64,000 nt of DNA, taken from positions 1 through 64,000 of the forward strand of contig JBBRAO010000009.1 in NCBI GenBank assembly GCA_038206725.1, given 5' to 3'. Numbering within the stretch: the stretch's first letter is position 1; each line of letters opens with the position of its first letter. Under the pieces are notes generated by a model. It was not told the origin of the DNA. It saw only the letters and a list, made by a program, of their open reading frames with translations, and did no database searches. This DNA is from JBAXXL01 sp038206725. GTDB taxonomy: Bacteria; Bacteroidota; Ignavibacteria; Kapaibacteriales; UBA2268. The position numbers were made by a program, and so were the translations under genes. Shown piece after piece: positions 25,598 to 33,887 of the stretch.

Positions 25598-27625
25598 TTA
25601 AATATTGGTTTTTATTCCCACTAAAAATGTTCTGCCTGCCGAAGGCAAACCCAATGCTTGAATACGTTCTATATCCAATATATTATTGAATCGTACAAAT
25701 ACTTCCATCACTGCGGCATTTTTAATATTTATCATCCAACCCAAACGAAGGTTTAAAAATATGCTCGGGTCAATCTGCTGGAATGCTCCTTCCATATCGA
25801 TTCCGTACTGTTTACCCAAATAATCAACTTCTAATTGCGTGGAAGCGAACGACGAGAAACTGTAACGAAAATTCAAATAGCCCAAAATTTCGGGTACATA
25901 TTCTAATTTTCCGACTACGCTTGTTGGCGATTCTTTGCCTTCACTCTTCATATAAGTTACCGAGCCGAAGATTTTTATATTATTTGCCGGCTCGTATTCA
26001 TAACCCAATTCGGCGCCGACTATTGATGCTGTCGCCAAATTGATTCGGATTGAGCGTTTGTCCGGGTCGCCCGCAACACGTTTCTTTGCCAATAGATTTT
26101 CGAAAGAATTATAGAAAAGAACAGGTTGCAAATTCAAATTGCCTGTTTGGTATTTCAGACCTATTTCAGTCAAAATTCCTGTTTCAGCGGTCAAATCCGG
26201 ATTTGAAACGAATTTTTTAGGTGGGTTGGCATAGGCTTGGCGCAAAGTCGGGAATGAAACTTTACGCGATGCATTCACAAATGCGCTTAGTCTATTTGTG
26301 AAATCGTATTTAATACCCATCATAGCCCCCCAATCCATTGTGCTTTTACCGTTTACATCGGTAAACGCACCAGCTTTCGGTGTAATCTGACCAGTCAGCA
26401 AAGCCCCAGCCGTAACAACAAAACCGGATTGATTCCTGTAATTATATTCTACACCGGCATCGTAAATCAGCTCTGAATAATCCAAAGCTTGAATAGACAA
26501 ATCTTTGTAAGATTCCGTATTTGCTGTATAATACGCTGTTGCGGTGGCTTTCAAGGAATTGATTTTATTTGGGTTTAGGTCGTAAATCAACCTTGCGCCC
26601 AAAGTATTCATCTTGTCCAAAGTGCTTACCGCGCTGTCCAATGCTGTAAAAGTAATATCGGTATATTCATCTATCGGCATTGAGGTATTATCGAGCCATA
26701 ATGTTGTTCTAAAAGAAGATTCCGATTCTTTGTTAGTGGAAATTTTCCCGTTGAAGGTTAGCAAATTCCTTTCATAATCCGGGGTACGCCAAAATCGCGG
26801 TTTCGTTTCATTGCCCTGCGGCGCAACACCGAAATCACTTCCTATGCGCATATATGACAAGCCGTAAGAAGTTTTTTCACCGGTATATTCTGCTCTTATG
26901 TAGGCATTATACAGACTTTTGTCCGTATTTGTCCGTAATTTGCTATCCTTGTTTTGATGGATTAAATCCGTATTCAATGGATCGTTAGCATTATCAATGG
27001 ATTGTTGACTTAGAACCATACCTTTTGAATCCAAGTATGTAAAACCGACGATGTAATTGAACTTATCAAATTTTCCGCTTTGAGTTACCGATAAATTACC
27101 ATAAGGTCCATTTCCACCAAATAAATTTAAAGAGCCACCTAATCCGTTGGTTGAACGCTCAACGGTTGTTATGTCAATACAACCTGCCAATGAGTTTGCA
27201 CCATATAAAACCGAAGCAGAACCGTTGGAAATGGTAATTTTACTTATCAGATCCGTAGGAAGCAATGACAAATCAAACCGTCTGTCCCATTGATTGTTTA
27301 GTAAAGCACCATCGAAAAAAATTGTCGCACGGCGGTCGCCCATACCACGGATGGTTATAAGCGCTTCACCGCGTGAATTTTTCGAAATATTACTCGAAGG
27401 GATTATAGCATTCAAATCTTGAAAAGTCATAGCATCCCGCTTTTGTAAATCACCGCGGGTAAGTTTGGATATCGAACTTGGCATTGCCGATTCGATTGTT
27501 TTATCGGAAGTAACCAGTATTTCGCCTAATTTATAGACTCTGGTTGAATCAGCGGGAATTGATGTTTCCGCGCGTAGATTGACTATGCTTAGCAATAAAA
27601 TCAAAGTAAAAAAGATCTTTTTCAT
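25598..27625 (-). CDS. TonB-dependent outer-membrane receptor
   Basis: The 675-residue protein has a signal peptide (KKIFFTLILLLSIVNLRA). A plug domain follows (residues about 35-160) with FQDLNAIIPSSNISKNSRGEALITIRGMG and VLYGANSLAGCIDI, and then a beta-barrel that ends in an aromatic-rich strand (GRTFLVGIKTNI). Such receptors import ligands such as siderophores, cobalamin or glycans with energy from TonB. No carboxypeptidase-like N-terminal domain is present, so it is not SusC-like. It lies 26 bases downstream of a secreted metalloprotease on the same strand, which suggests an operon; uptake of products from proteolysis or a released metal is inference. No riboswitch or Fur box was recognised. 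Confidence 0.92.
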   Translation of the reverse strand: MKKIFFTLILLLSIVNLRAETSIPADSTRVYKLGEILVTSDKTIESAMPSSISKLTRGDLQKRDAMTFQDLNAIIPSSNISKNSRGEALITIRGMGDRRATIFFDGALLNNQWDRRFDLSLLPTDLISKITISNGSASVLYGANSLAGCIDITTVERSTNGLGGSLNLFGGNGPYGNLSVTQSGKFDKFNYIVGFTYLDSKGMVLSQQSIDNANDPLNTDLIHQNKDSKLRTNTDKSLYNAYIRAEYTGEKTSYGLSYMRIGSDFGVAPQGNETKPRFWRTPDYERNLLTFNGKISTNKESESSFRTTLWLDNTSMPIDEYTDITFTALDSAVSTLDKMNTLGARLIYDLNPNKINSLKATATAYYTANTESYKDLSIQALDYSELIYDAGVEYNYRNQSGFVVTAGALLTGQITPKAGAFTDVNGKSTMDWGAMMGIKYDFTNRLSAFVNASRKVSFPTLRQAYANPPKKFVSNPDLTAETGILTEIGLKYQTGNLNLQPVLFYNSFENLLAKKRVAGDPDKRSIRINLATASIVGAELGYEYEPANNIKIFGSVTYMKSEGKESPTSVVGKLEYVPEILGYLNFRYSFSSFASTQLEVDYLGKQYGIDMEGAFQQIDPSIFLNLRLGWMINIKNAAVMEVFVRFNNILDIERIQALGLPSAGRTFLVGIKTNI

Positions 27626-27651
27626 TGTTATTATAAAGCCGTTAAAATTTA

Positions 27652-30222
27652 CTATCTAATAATACTTATCGGATACGATAAATTGCAATTCGAATTTTTC
27701 AAAATTAAGTAATATTCCCCTTGAGGAATTGCAGAAAAATCAAAATTCAGCAGGTTCTCACCGGCGAATAGATTTCTCGCACCGTTGTTCCAAACTGTTG
27801 CACCGCTGATATTAATTAACGATATTTCCGTACTTTGCGCGAAGGAATTATTCAAAACTCTGACATCTACAAAATTGTTCATCGGGTTTGGTTTCGCACC
27901 TGTAATTTCAATTTGAACTTTTGACCCGGAATTTTTCTCTACACTGGCGGCGCAAGTGTCGATTGCAAAATAATGATCAGATGTAAAAATGATATCATCT
28001 TGCTCGTCGTAAATTTTTGCTCTCAGAAGAACGCTGTCCGCCGTAACATTTGGAATACTCCAATTGAATTCCTTGTTTTCTGCATCAAGAGGAGCTAACG
28101 GTGATTTTTTCCAGGTAGCGCCGTTATTTACAGAGTATTCAATAACGAATGTATTCAAGTATTTGAAATTCCAAGTTATATTATATTTACGACCTGAGCA
28201 AAGGATTTCACCTTCGCGTGGATCTAATAATTCGAGCGAAGCCGTACCAATTGCAAAAACTGGAGATACATCTAAAGTTTCATTGTTCAATGCGTCTTCA
28301 ACTTTTATCAAACAGTTTTCCGATTCTATATCCGGTAATTCAAAAGAATATTCGGTTAAGCCTGTGTTGTCGAAAATCTGATTCCAAGTAATGCCGTAAT
28401 CGGAACTGAAATATCCGTTAAATCTCTTACTAATATTAGCTGTCCACGTACATTTCATTTTTTCTTTGTTGCTGTATTCTTTTTTTAAAGCAGGGGCAGT
28501 AACTTTTATTATTGGGATGATAATTTTGATTCGCGAATCGCTTATATCGAAATATGAACTATTCGACTCATCCTCTATTTTAAAAATCATATTATTGGTG
28601 GCAAAATTAGGTGCCGCCCATTTGTAAATAGAATCGTTAGCGGATACCGAGGAAGCAATTCTTATCCAACCAGTAGCGCTATTAATCGAATATAATATAT
28701 TTACTTTACTTACTTTAATCGAAGTCCAACGGATATAAATTGTGTCACCGGCTACATACTCATTTTTGACCAATGGGCTTAAGATGTCTATATAAGGAAC
28801 TGTCATTTCTAACAAACAGTCAGCTCGTTTCACCGCCTGTCTTAGAAGTGGCTTTTCGCGATCGTGAAACTTCAATTCTACATTGCGAGTTGAATTTGCT
28901 ATATGGCAATAACTCATTATAGTGCCAGGGCGTGGGACATTCTGTCCGGTTAAACAAGCATCCCCAATGGGCCAAGGGTTAGTTTGAGTAACGCAAGTAT
29001 CTATCATATTTGGTTCATAATAGCAATTGTGAGTGTGCGGAAGTCCAAAATTATGACCCAATTCGTGAGCCACAACATTTATATCCCAAGTATAATTGTA
29101 GTTTGGATAATTAAAATAACCATTTACTCCTGCGATTCCATAACCGTATTTAGTATCGCAAAGAACACCCTTGCCCGGAACACCGGAATACGACAAACCG
29201 GCTACAAGACTACCGCCGGGTTGCCCACTTAACGAGGCGAACATAAATATTAAAGCTACTTTTTCGGGACGTTGATCCCAAGAACCACTCCATATTCTTG
29301 ACATATTGGTCAGTTTCGTTTCGAAATCATTATATTCATAAATCACATAAGGGTCTTCTTCGGCTATCTCCCTAATCATAACATAAGGCACATAAAGACG
29401 AACATTGAAATTTTCTTCATAAAGATACGATACCTGCGACATAACAGCGGCAACATAATTAGCCGCTTTGTTATAATCACTACCTACCGCTTGGAAAAAA
29501 TTGCTAATGGCGTCAATAGCAATTCGGACTTCATACAGTTTGTTGTTGTCTTTTTGCAACTCATTACCATATTTAAACAAATCCGCTTGTTCCGATGATT
29601 CAAGAGCTCCATCCTGCGTTAGACATTCAAATGGAGTAACATCTTGCTGACCGGTAAAATTGCTGTTTTGTTCCGATATTGTAATTCGTGTAACATTTGA
29701 ATTTTTGCTATCATAAGCTGAAACCATATCGTATTGATATCCGTCGTTTGAGCGAATATAAGCAAAAAGGTTACTACCGCAATAATTCAAAAATATTTTT
29801 GAATCTGGATTATTATCTATTGTTCCCGCATAAGAAAGTATCTCCGGTGGAGCGCCTTCAATCAATCCTGCTTTAGTTCTTCTCCACCATTTAGTGTCCA
29901 CGTCAACGGCACTCTTAACTCTATGAAGAATTACTGTTCCATAATCAATGGAATTTATAGGGAAGTTTTCAATTTTTAAATTTTCTCCTGAATATTTAAA
30001 AACGTATTCGCAATTATTTTTATTTATATCATAAGTCGAAATTGTAGTCGAAGGTGTTTTGGATTCGCTCTGAAGTTTATCAGAACTTTTTTGCTTTTGT
30101 TCTACTATTTGGAATAATTTTTTGCCATCAAAAGTTAAGCTGTTTTGGGCGTAACTTGTAAGTATTGATAAATTAAGAATTAGTACGACAAAAATATATT
30201 TCGTAAAATTACTTTTGTTCAT
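27652..30222 (-). CDS. T9SS-secreted reprolysin-like (M12B) metalloprotease
   Basis: The 856-residue protein starts with a signal peptide (FVVLILNLSILTSYAQ). A propeptide-like part follows, then a metzincin domain with zinc motif HELGHNFGLPHTHNC (about residue 388) and Met-turn region TIMSYCH (about 438). The HExxHxxGxxH form and Cys pattern fit the reprolysin/M12B-like families. Residues 475-750 look like two or three Ig/Fn-like domains with ITWNFKY-type strands. The end (PNPMNNFVDVRV, LINISGATVW, GEYYLIL) is a T9SS sorting domain. It should act as a surface or released protease, and its gene begins an operon with a TonB receptor. Confidence 0.87.
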   Translation of the reverse strand: MNKSNFTKYIFVVLILNLSILTSYAQNSLTFDGKKLFQIVEQKQKSSDKLQSESKTPSTTISTYDINKNNCEYVFKYSGENLKIENFPINSIDYGTVILHRVKSAVDVDTKWWRRTKAGLIEGAPPEILSYAGTIDNNPDSKIFLNYCGSNLFAYIRSNDGYQYDMVSAYDSKNSNVTRITISEQNSNFTGQQDVTPFECLTQDGALESSEQADLFKYGNELQKDNNKLYEVRIAIDAISNFFQAVGSDYNKAANYVAAVMSQVSYLYEENFNVRLYVPYVMIREIAEEDPYVIYEYNDFETKLTNMSRIWSGSWDQRPEKVALIFMFASLSGQPGGSLVAGLSYSGVPGKGVLCDTKYGYGIAGVNGYFNYPNYNYTWDINVVAHELGHNFGLPHTHNCYYEPNMIDTCVTQTNPWPIGDACLTGQNVPRPGTIMSYCHIANSTRNVELKFHDREKPLLRQAVKRADCLLEMTVPYIDILSPLVKNEYVAGDTIYIRWTSIKVSKVNILYSINSATGWIRIASSVSANDSIYKWAAPNFATNNMIFKIEDESNSSYFDISDSRIKIIIPIIKVTAPALKKEYSNKEKMKCTWTANISKRFNGYFSSDYGITWNQIFDNTGLTEYSFELPDIESENCLIKVEDALNNETLDVSPVFAIGTASLELLDPREGEILCSGRKYNITWNFKYLNTFVIEYSVNNGATWKKSPLAPLDAENKEFNWSIPNVTADSVLLRAKIYDEQDDIIFTSDHYFAIDTCAASVEKNSGSKVQIEITGAKPNPMNNFVDVRVLNNSFAQSTEISLINISGATVWNNGARNLFAGENLLNFDFSAIPQGEYYLILKNSNCNLSYPISIIR

Positions 30223-30383
30223 TTAAGATTAACCTCAAAATTGATTATTTATAAAATGCAAATTTAACAATCATATAACAAATAAAATTACTAAAAGTTA
30301 CAATATCTTGGATATTTTTCAATTTTCATCGAAATATAAAGGACACTTGTATAAAAACAGCTCCGTATTCACTCAATTATTTT

Positions 30384-30391
30384 TATTTTTG
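30384..30391 (+). promoter_or_regulatory. Possible TAnnTTTG box before the GNAT gene
   Basis: TATTTTTG lies 20 bases before the ATG at 30412. No -33 element is seen at the expected distance. Confidence 0.35.
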
Positions 30392-30411
30392 AACATATTG
30401 ATAATGGAATA

Positions 30412-30921
30412 ATGATGATTAGTAAAAGTAATATACGCTTGGCGAAAATTGAAGAATTGGAATCAATTATAAACATATACAACCAAGCTATTGAAGAGAA
30501 ATTTTGTACTGCGGATACCGAAAAAATCAGCGCCGCCGACCGATTAGACTGGTTTTCAACTCACACCCCCGAAAAATACCCTATTTTAATTTACGAAGTT
30601 GAAAACAAGGTGGCTGGATGGCTCAGCATAAGCCCTTATCGTGCCGGACGCGAAGCATTGCGTTATACTGTCGAGGTTAGCTATTACGTTGACAAGGATT
30701 TTAGGCGCAGGGGTATAGGCGAAAATTTGTTGCGCGCTTCACTTGAAAAAGCGAAGGAATTAGGCTACAAATCAATGTTTACTATCATACTGGATAGAAA
30801 CTTAGCGAGCATAAAACTGATGGAAAAATTTGGTTTCCGGCAATGGGCACTTATGCCGGATATAGCCGACTTCGATGGCGAAGAATGCGGGCACGTTTAC
30901 TTTGGATTAAGGATACAATAG
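30412..30921 (+). CDS. GNAT acetyltransferase, phosphinothricin-acetyltransferase-like
   Basis: The 169-residue cytoplasmic protein is a single GNAT domain. It begins IRLAKIEELESIINIYNQAI, as in the PAT/MnaT branch, and has the acetyl-CoA pyrophosphate loop YYVDKDFRRRGIGENLLRAS (R-R-x-G-I-G, about residue 105), then MEKFGFRQWALMPDIADFDG near the end. Relatives acetylate the amino group of phosphinothricin, methionine sulfoximine or other small amines. The real substrate is not clear. Two ATGs lie side by side (30412 and 30415). The gene stands alone and ends 39 bases before a family A repeat. Confidence 0.88.
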   Translation: MMISKSNIRLAKIEELESIINIYNQAIEEKFCTADTEKISAADRLDWFSTHTPEKYPILIYEVENKVAGWLSISPYRAGREALRYTVEVSYYVDKDFRRRGIGENLLRASLEKAKELGYKSMFTIILDRNLASIKLMEKFGFRQWALMPDIADFDGEECGHVYFGLRIQ

Positions 30922-30960
30922 TGGCGGGTTGTGAATATTTGTAATTATTAAAAAAGGGGT

Positions 30961-31080
30961 TGTGTCAAACTCTGATTTCTAAGACAAGCAAGGATGCTTA
31001 TCCCACCAATCCATTGCTATATCGGTAGGTTAATTATCTCTGATTGACTGATATTTTGATAATGTTGAGTTTTGAGACAG
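30961..31080. repeat. Family A element, most complete copy (terminal inverted repeats)
   Basis: The 120-bp segment begins TGTGTCAAAC and ends GTTTTGAGACAG, so its ends are inverted repeats. Inside is GGATGCTTATCCCACC followed by GATTGACTGATA, as in the copies near 194 and 36325. It ends 7 bases before the stop codon of the gene at 31088. Confidence 0.7.
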
Positions 31081-31087
31081 TCCTTCT

Positions 31088-33127
31088 TTACTTAATAACC
31101 ACAAATTTCCGTGTGGAAATCAAATCATTCTTAATAAGTGTACATAAATACATTCCCGATGGTAGTAAGTTCGTATCTATTTCAATAGGATGATTTTTTG
31201 AAATGTAGGGATAAATATTTTGAAATAGCACCATACCCATTGAGTTCGTGATTTGTACTTCCGCATTTTGGTAATCGGAATTTGTAATTATCTGAATTCT
31301 ATCAGCGGTAGGATTGGGAGAAATGTTGAATTCAACGTTATCCGTAAATTGAGTATCATCCACTCCCACTATTCCAAAATTATTCAAATCAGCCCTAAAG
31401 ACACCGCCATTTGTACCTGCAAATACATTTTTACCGCTTATCAATATGGCATTAACGTTCAAATTCGTTAAACCTACATTTTTTTTGACCCAATTATCAG
31501 TATTGTCGGTTGAGAGAAATATACCCCCACCGTAAGTTCCGGCAAAAACGTTGTTTCCCAAAGCACTAATAGTCCGAATATCAAAGTGAGTTAATCCTTC
31601 GTTTTTATCATTCCAAGAGGTGCCATTATTGGATGATATAAATATACCATTGCCTAAAGTACCGGCATAAATATAATTATCTCTTGTTGTTATTGTATTA
31701 AAAATGTTATTCTTTAGTCCCTTGCTTATCGCGGTCCACGTTTCCGCATCATCCGTCGAGCAAAAAATACCGCCCATATAAGTACCGGCATAAATGTTAT
31801 TTCCACCTACGCCCATAGCAAAAATTATCTTGCTGGTCAGAGATTTATTCTTTTCTATCCAAGTATCGCCCTTGTCGGTTGAGCTGAATACACCTCCGCC
31901 GTAAGTTCCGACAAAAACAATATTCCCCCTTATTGCAAGGCTTGCTATATTCGGATTGCCTATGACGGTCAAATCCCAAGAATCCCCGAAAGTCGTTGAA
32001 CGAAAAACGCCATATTGCTGAGTACCTGCATAGATTTCAGTACCGTTCGAGATAATGGCTGTTATAGCGGCATTGTTTAAACCTTCATTTTTTGGAACCC
32101 AGGTCTCACCGTTGTCATTAGATTGATAGATTCCTGAAGATGTGCCCGCGAAAACGCTATTCCCAATATTAGTGAAGCACGTAATAAATATATTGCTTAG
32201 TCCTTTGTTTACAGCCGTCCAATTCGCGGCATTGTCCGATGAATAAAACACACCCGTATTAGAGCCGGCATATATATCGTCGCCGTTAATTGCTATGCTG
32301 AAAACAATTTTTGCGCCTATCCCTTCTTTTTTCAAAACCCAATTCTCTCCGTTATCGTTGGAGATAAATACCCCGGCATCGGTTGCGGCGAAAACCTGAT
32401 TCCCGCTGATTGCGAACGAATTGATAACCACTGCTGTCAATCCCGAAGTTTTCTTGAACCAATTCTCTCCGTTGTTTGTGGAGACATAAAGTCCATTACT
32501 CGTTCCGGCAAAAAGAGTTGTGCCGTTAACAGCCAAGGACATAATATAATCTTGACCTAATCCGTTGCTTTTCAAAGTCCAGCTATCACCATTATTTGTT
32601 GATATATAAACACCATCGTTTGTGGCGGCGAACATATTATTATCTTTTATAACTATCGAACGAACTGATATATCATTTAATCCTGCGTTTTTTTCCACCC
32701 AAAGATTGCCATTGTCGGTAGAAAGAAAAACTCCACGGTTAGTTCCCGCATAAATATCTGAATTATTGAAAGCTATCACACGAACAACCGAATCGGTCAA
32801 GCCGACGTTTTTTTGTGCCCAGTTGGTCCCGTTGTTCGTAGAAACGAAAACTCCGCCGCCGAAAGTACCAACAAAAATCCTCTCGCCTTGAACCGCTATA
32901 TATTCTATCTCTCTATTAGTCAAACCGGTATTCTTGTCCACCCAGCTTTGACCTTTATTGTCGGACATATATATTCCAATTGGCGTTCCGGCAAACACAT
33001 TACTGCCGCTTATAGCGATACGAGTAACATAACCGCCGTATAAGCCGTTATTTGCTTCTACCCACTGTGCTTTTGAATTCAGCGTAAATAACACAATTAG
33101 TATAATTAACATCAATATTCGTTTCAT
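31088..33127 (-). CDS. T9SS-secreted beta-propeller protein (YCF48/BNR-like repeats)
   Basis: The 679-residue protein has a signal peptide (RILMLIILIVLFTLNSKAQ), then thirteen repeats of about 40 residues with the pattern N-x-V-F-A-G-T-x-x-G-V-F-x-S-T-D-N-G-x-x-W plus a half repeat. It ends with a T9SS domain (SPNPTADRIQIIT, ITNSMGMVLF, GMYLCTL, STRKFVVIK). The repeats match the BNR/YCF48-like beta-propeller blade (SxDxGxxW). With 13.5 blades it would form two propellers of about seven. A perfect AGGAGGG ribosome-binding site precedes the ATG. These proteins are common cargo of the T9SS; a ligand cannot be named. Confidence 0.87.
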   Translation of the reverse strand: MKRILMLIILIVLFTLNSKAQWVEANNGLYGGYVTRIAISGSNVFAGTPIGIYMSDNKGQSWVDKNTGLTNREIEYIAVQGERIFVGTFGGGVFVSTNNGTNWAQKNVGLTDSVVRVIAFNNSDIYAGTNRGVFLSTDNGNLWVEKNAGLNDISVRSIVIKDNNMFAATNDGVYISTNNGDSWTLKSNGLGQDYIMSLAVNGTTLFAGTSNGLYVSTNNGENWFKKTSGLTAVVINSFAISGNQVFAATDAGVFISNDNGENWVLKKEGIGAKIVFSIAINGDDIYAGSNTGVFYSSDNAANWTAVNKGLSNIFITCFTNIGNSVFAGTSSGIYQSNDNGETWVPKNEGLNNAAITAIISNGTEIYAGTQQYGVFRSTTFGDSWDLTVIGNPNIASLAIRGNIVFVGTYGGGVFSSTDKGDTWIEKNKSLTSKIIFAMGVGGNNIYAGTYMGGIFCSTDDAETWTAISKGLKNNIFNTITTRDNYIYAGTLGNGIFISSNNGTSWNDKNEGLTHFDIRTISALGNNVFAGTYGGGIFLSTDNTDNWVKKNVGLTNLNVNAILISGKNVFAGTNGGVFRADLNNFGIVGVDDTQFTDNVEFNISPNPTADRIQIITNSDYQNAEVQITNSMGMVLFQNIYPYISKNHPIEIDTNLLPSGMYLCTLIKNDLISTRKFVVIK

Positions 33128-33365
33128 AATATCCCTCCTAAATCTATTTTATTTTTTTTAATCTTGACCATTTTCCTGATGCCGGCAAAATGGTTTTGAA
33201 TAATAAGACATCGATTATAACGTGTTAATGCAATTTCTATTATAGGAATATCGGCACGAAGAACCCTGCAAAGGGTGAAACAATTGAAAATGAGAAGAAG
33301 ACGAATCGTCTTTTCCACGGAAGTGGAAATCCATCTACAAGTCCTGATAGGGCGAAACAATTGGA
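33128..33365. repeat. Intergenic region with families L and C
   Basis: It holds CCCTGCAAAGGGTGAAACAA (33265-33284, family L), TTTTCCACGGAAGTGGAAATC (family C, about 33312-33334) and CCTGATAGGGCGAAACAATT (about 33343-33362, family L again). No gene is seen; the part nearest 33127 contains the ribosome-binding site of the propeller gene. Confidence 0.65.
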
Positions 33366-33373
33366 CAAAAAAA

Positions 33374-33399
33374 AGCCCGTCTATTTTGGTAGTCGGGCT
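33374..33399 (-). terminator. Terminator-like hairpin downstream of the mutA transcript
   Basis: AGCCCGTCTA pairs with TAGTCGGGCT (one mismatch) around a 6-base loop. On the minus strand eight Ts follow. It lies about 490 bases after the mutA stop, past the repeat elements. Confidence 0.7.
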
Positions 33400-33481
33400 A
33401 AATTGCTACAAAAATTGCTTCTTGGAGAAATTAGTATTACATCTTCACTCACGAACAACCGCGCCGTTTATTTTAATTTTT

Positions 33482-33614
33482 AACCCTAGTAGAAAAGCGA
33501 GATTGATGAACAATACAACCTTATTAGCTTATTTTTAGATTAATAAGGCAATAAGGTTTAATGAATTTGCTGTCGGATTTTCTACTAAGGCTAATACGGG
33601 AAATAAGGTTTTTT
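33482..33614. repeat. Family G nested inverted-repeat element (complete copy)
   Basis: Outer arms AACCCTAGTAGAAAA (33482-33496) and TTTTCTACTAAGGCT (33578-33592) enclose inner arms AACCTTATTAGCTTATT (33517-33533) and AATAAGGCAATAAGGTT (33542-33558). GGGAAATAAGGTTTTTT follows at 33598-33614, the complement of what precedes the copy at 61306. Other copies are at 23050-23131 (half) and 61306-61441. Confidence 0.85.
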
Positions 33615-33625
33615 CGAAATAACTA

Positions 33626-33761
33626 GTTGCCACGGCTTTTAAGTCGTGGATAATGTGCGATTAACGCATTCGGCTTTAGCCAAATTCTTTATAATCGATA
33701 TTTGGGCTAAAGCCAATTTATACGAGATATTCACAACCCACGACTTAAAAGTCGTGGCAAC
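33626..33761. repeat. Family H element, 136 bp with palindromic terminal inverted repeats
   Basis: The ends are 24-base inverted repeats beginning GTTGCCACGGCTTTTAAG, with one mismatch, and each arm is itself a hairpin. Inside, GGCTTTAGCCAAAT (33672-33685) pairs with ATTTGGGCTAAAGCC. A single 28-base arm stands alone at 43362-43389. Confidence 0.85.
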
Positions 33762-33825
33762 AAAAAAAAAGGATTAATAATAATTTGCTTTGATCTATTT
33801 TCTATATATCACAGTGTATGAATGA

Positions 33826-33860
33826 AATTGGACTCCACCTCATCGAGGTGGAGTCCAATT
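33826..33860. repeat. Family J perfect hairpin after mutA
   Basis: A perfect 16-bp stem, AATTGGACTCCACCTC with its complement, has the loop ATC. It lies 27 bases after the mutA stop codon on the minus strand, so it could serve as a transcript 3' end. It has no T-tract. Confidence 0.75.
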
Positions 33861-33887
33861 ATTCAGGAGCATTCTGTTTTGAATCTT

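Noticed and set aside
30223..30411. Riboswitch or Fur-type operator before the protease-TonB operon
   Set aside because: I saw no conserved riboswitch core and no 19-bp Fur-like palindrome; the DNA is simply AT-rich.
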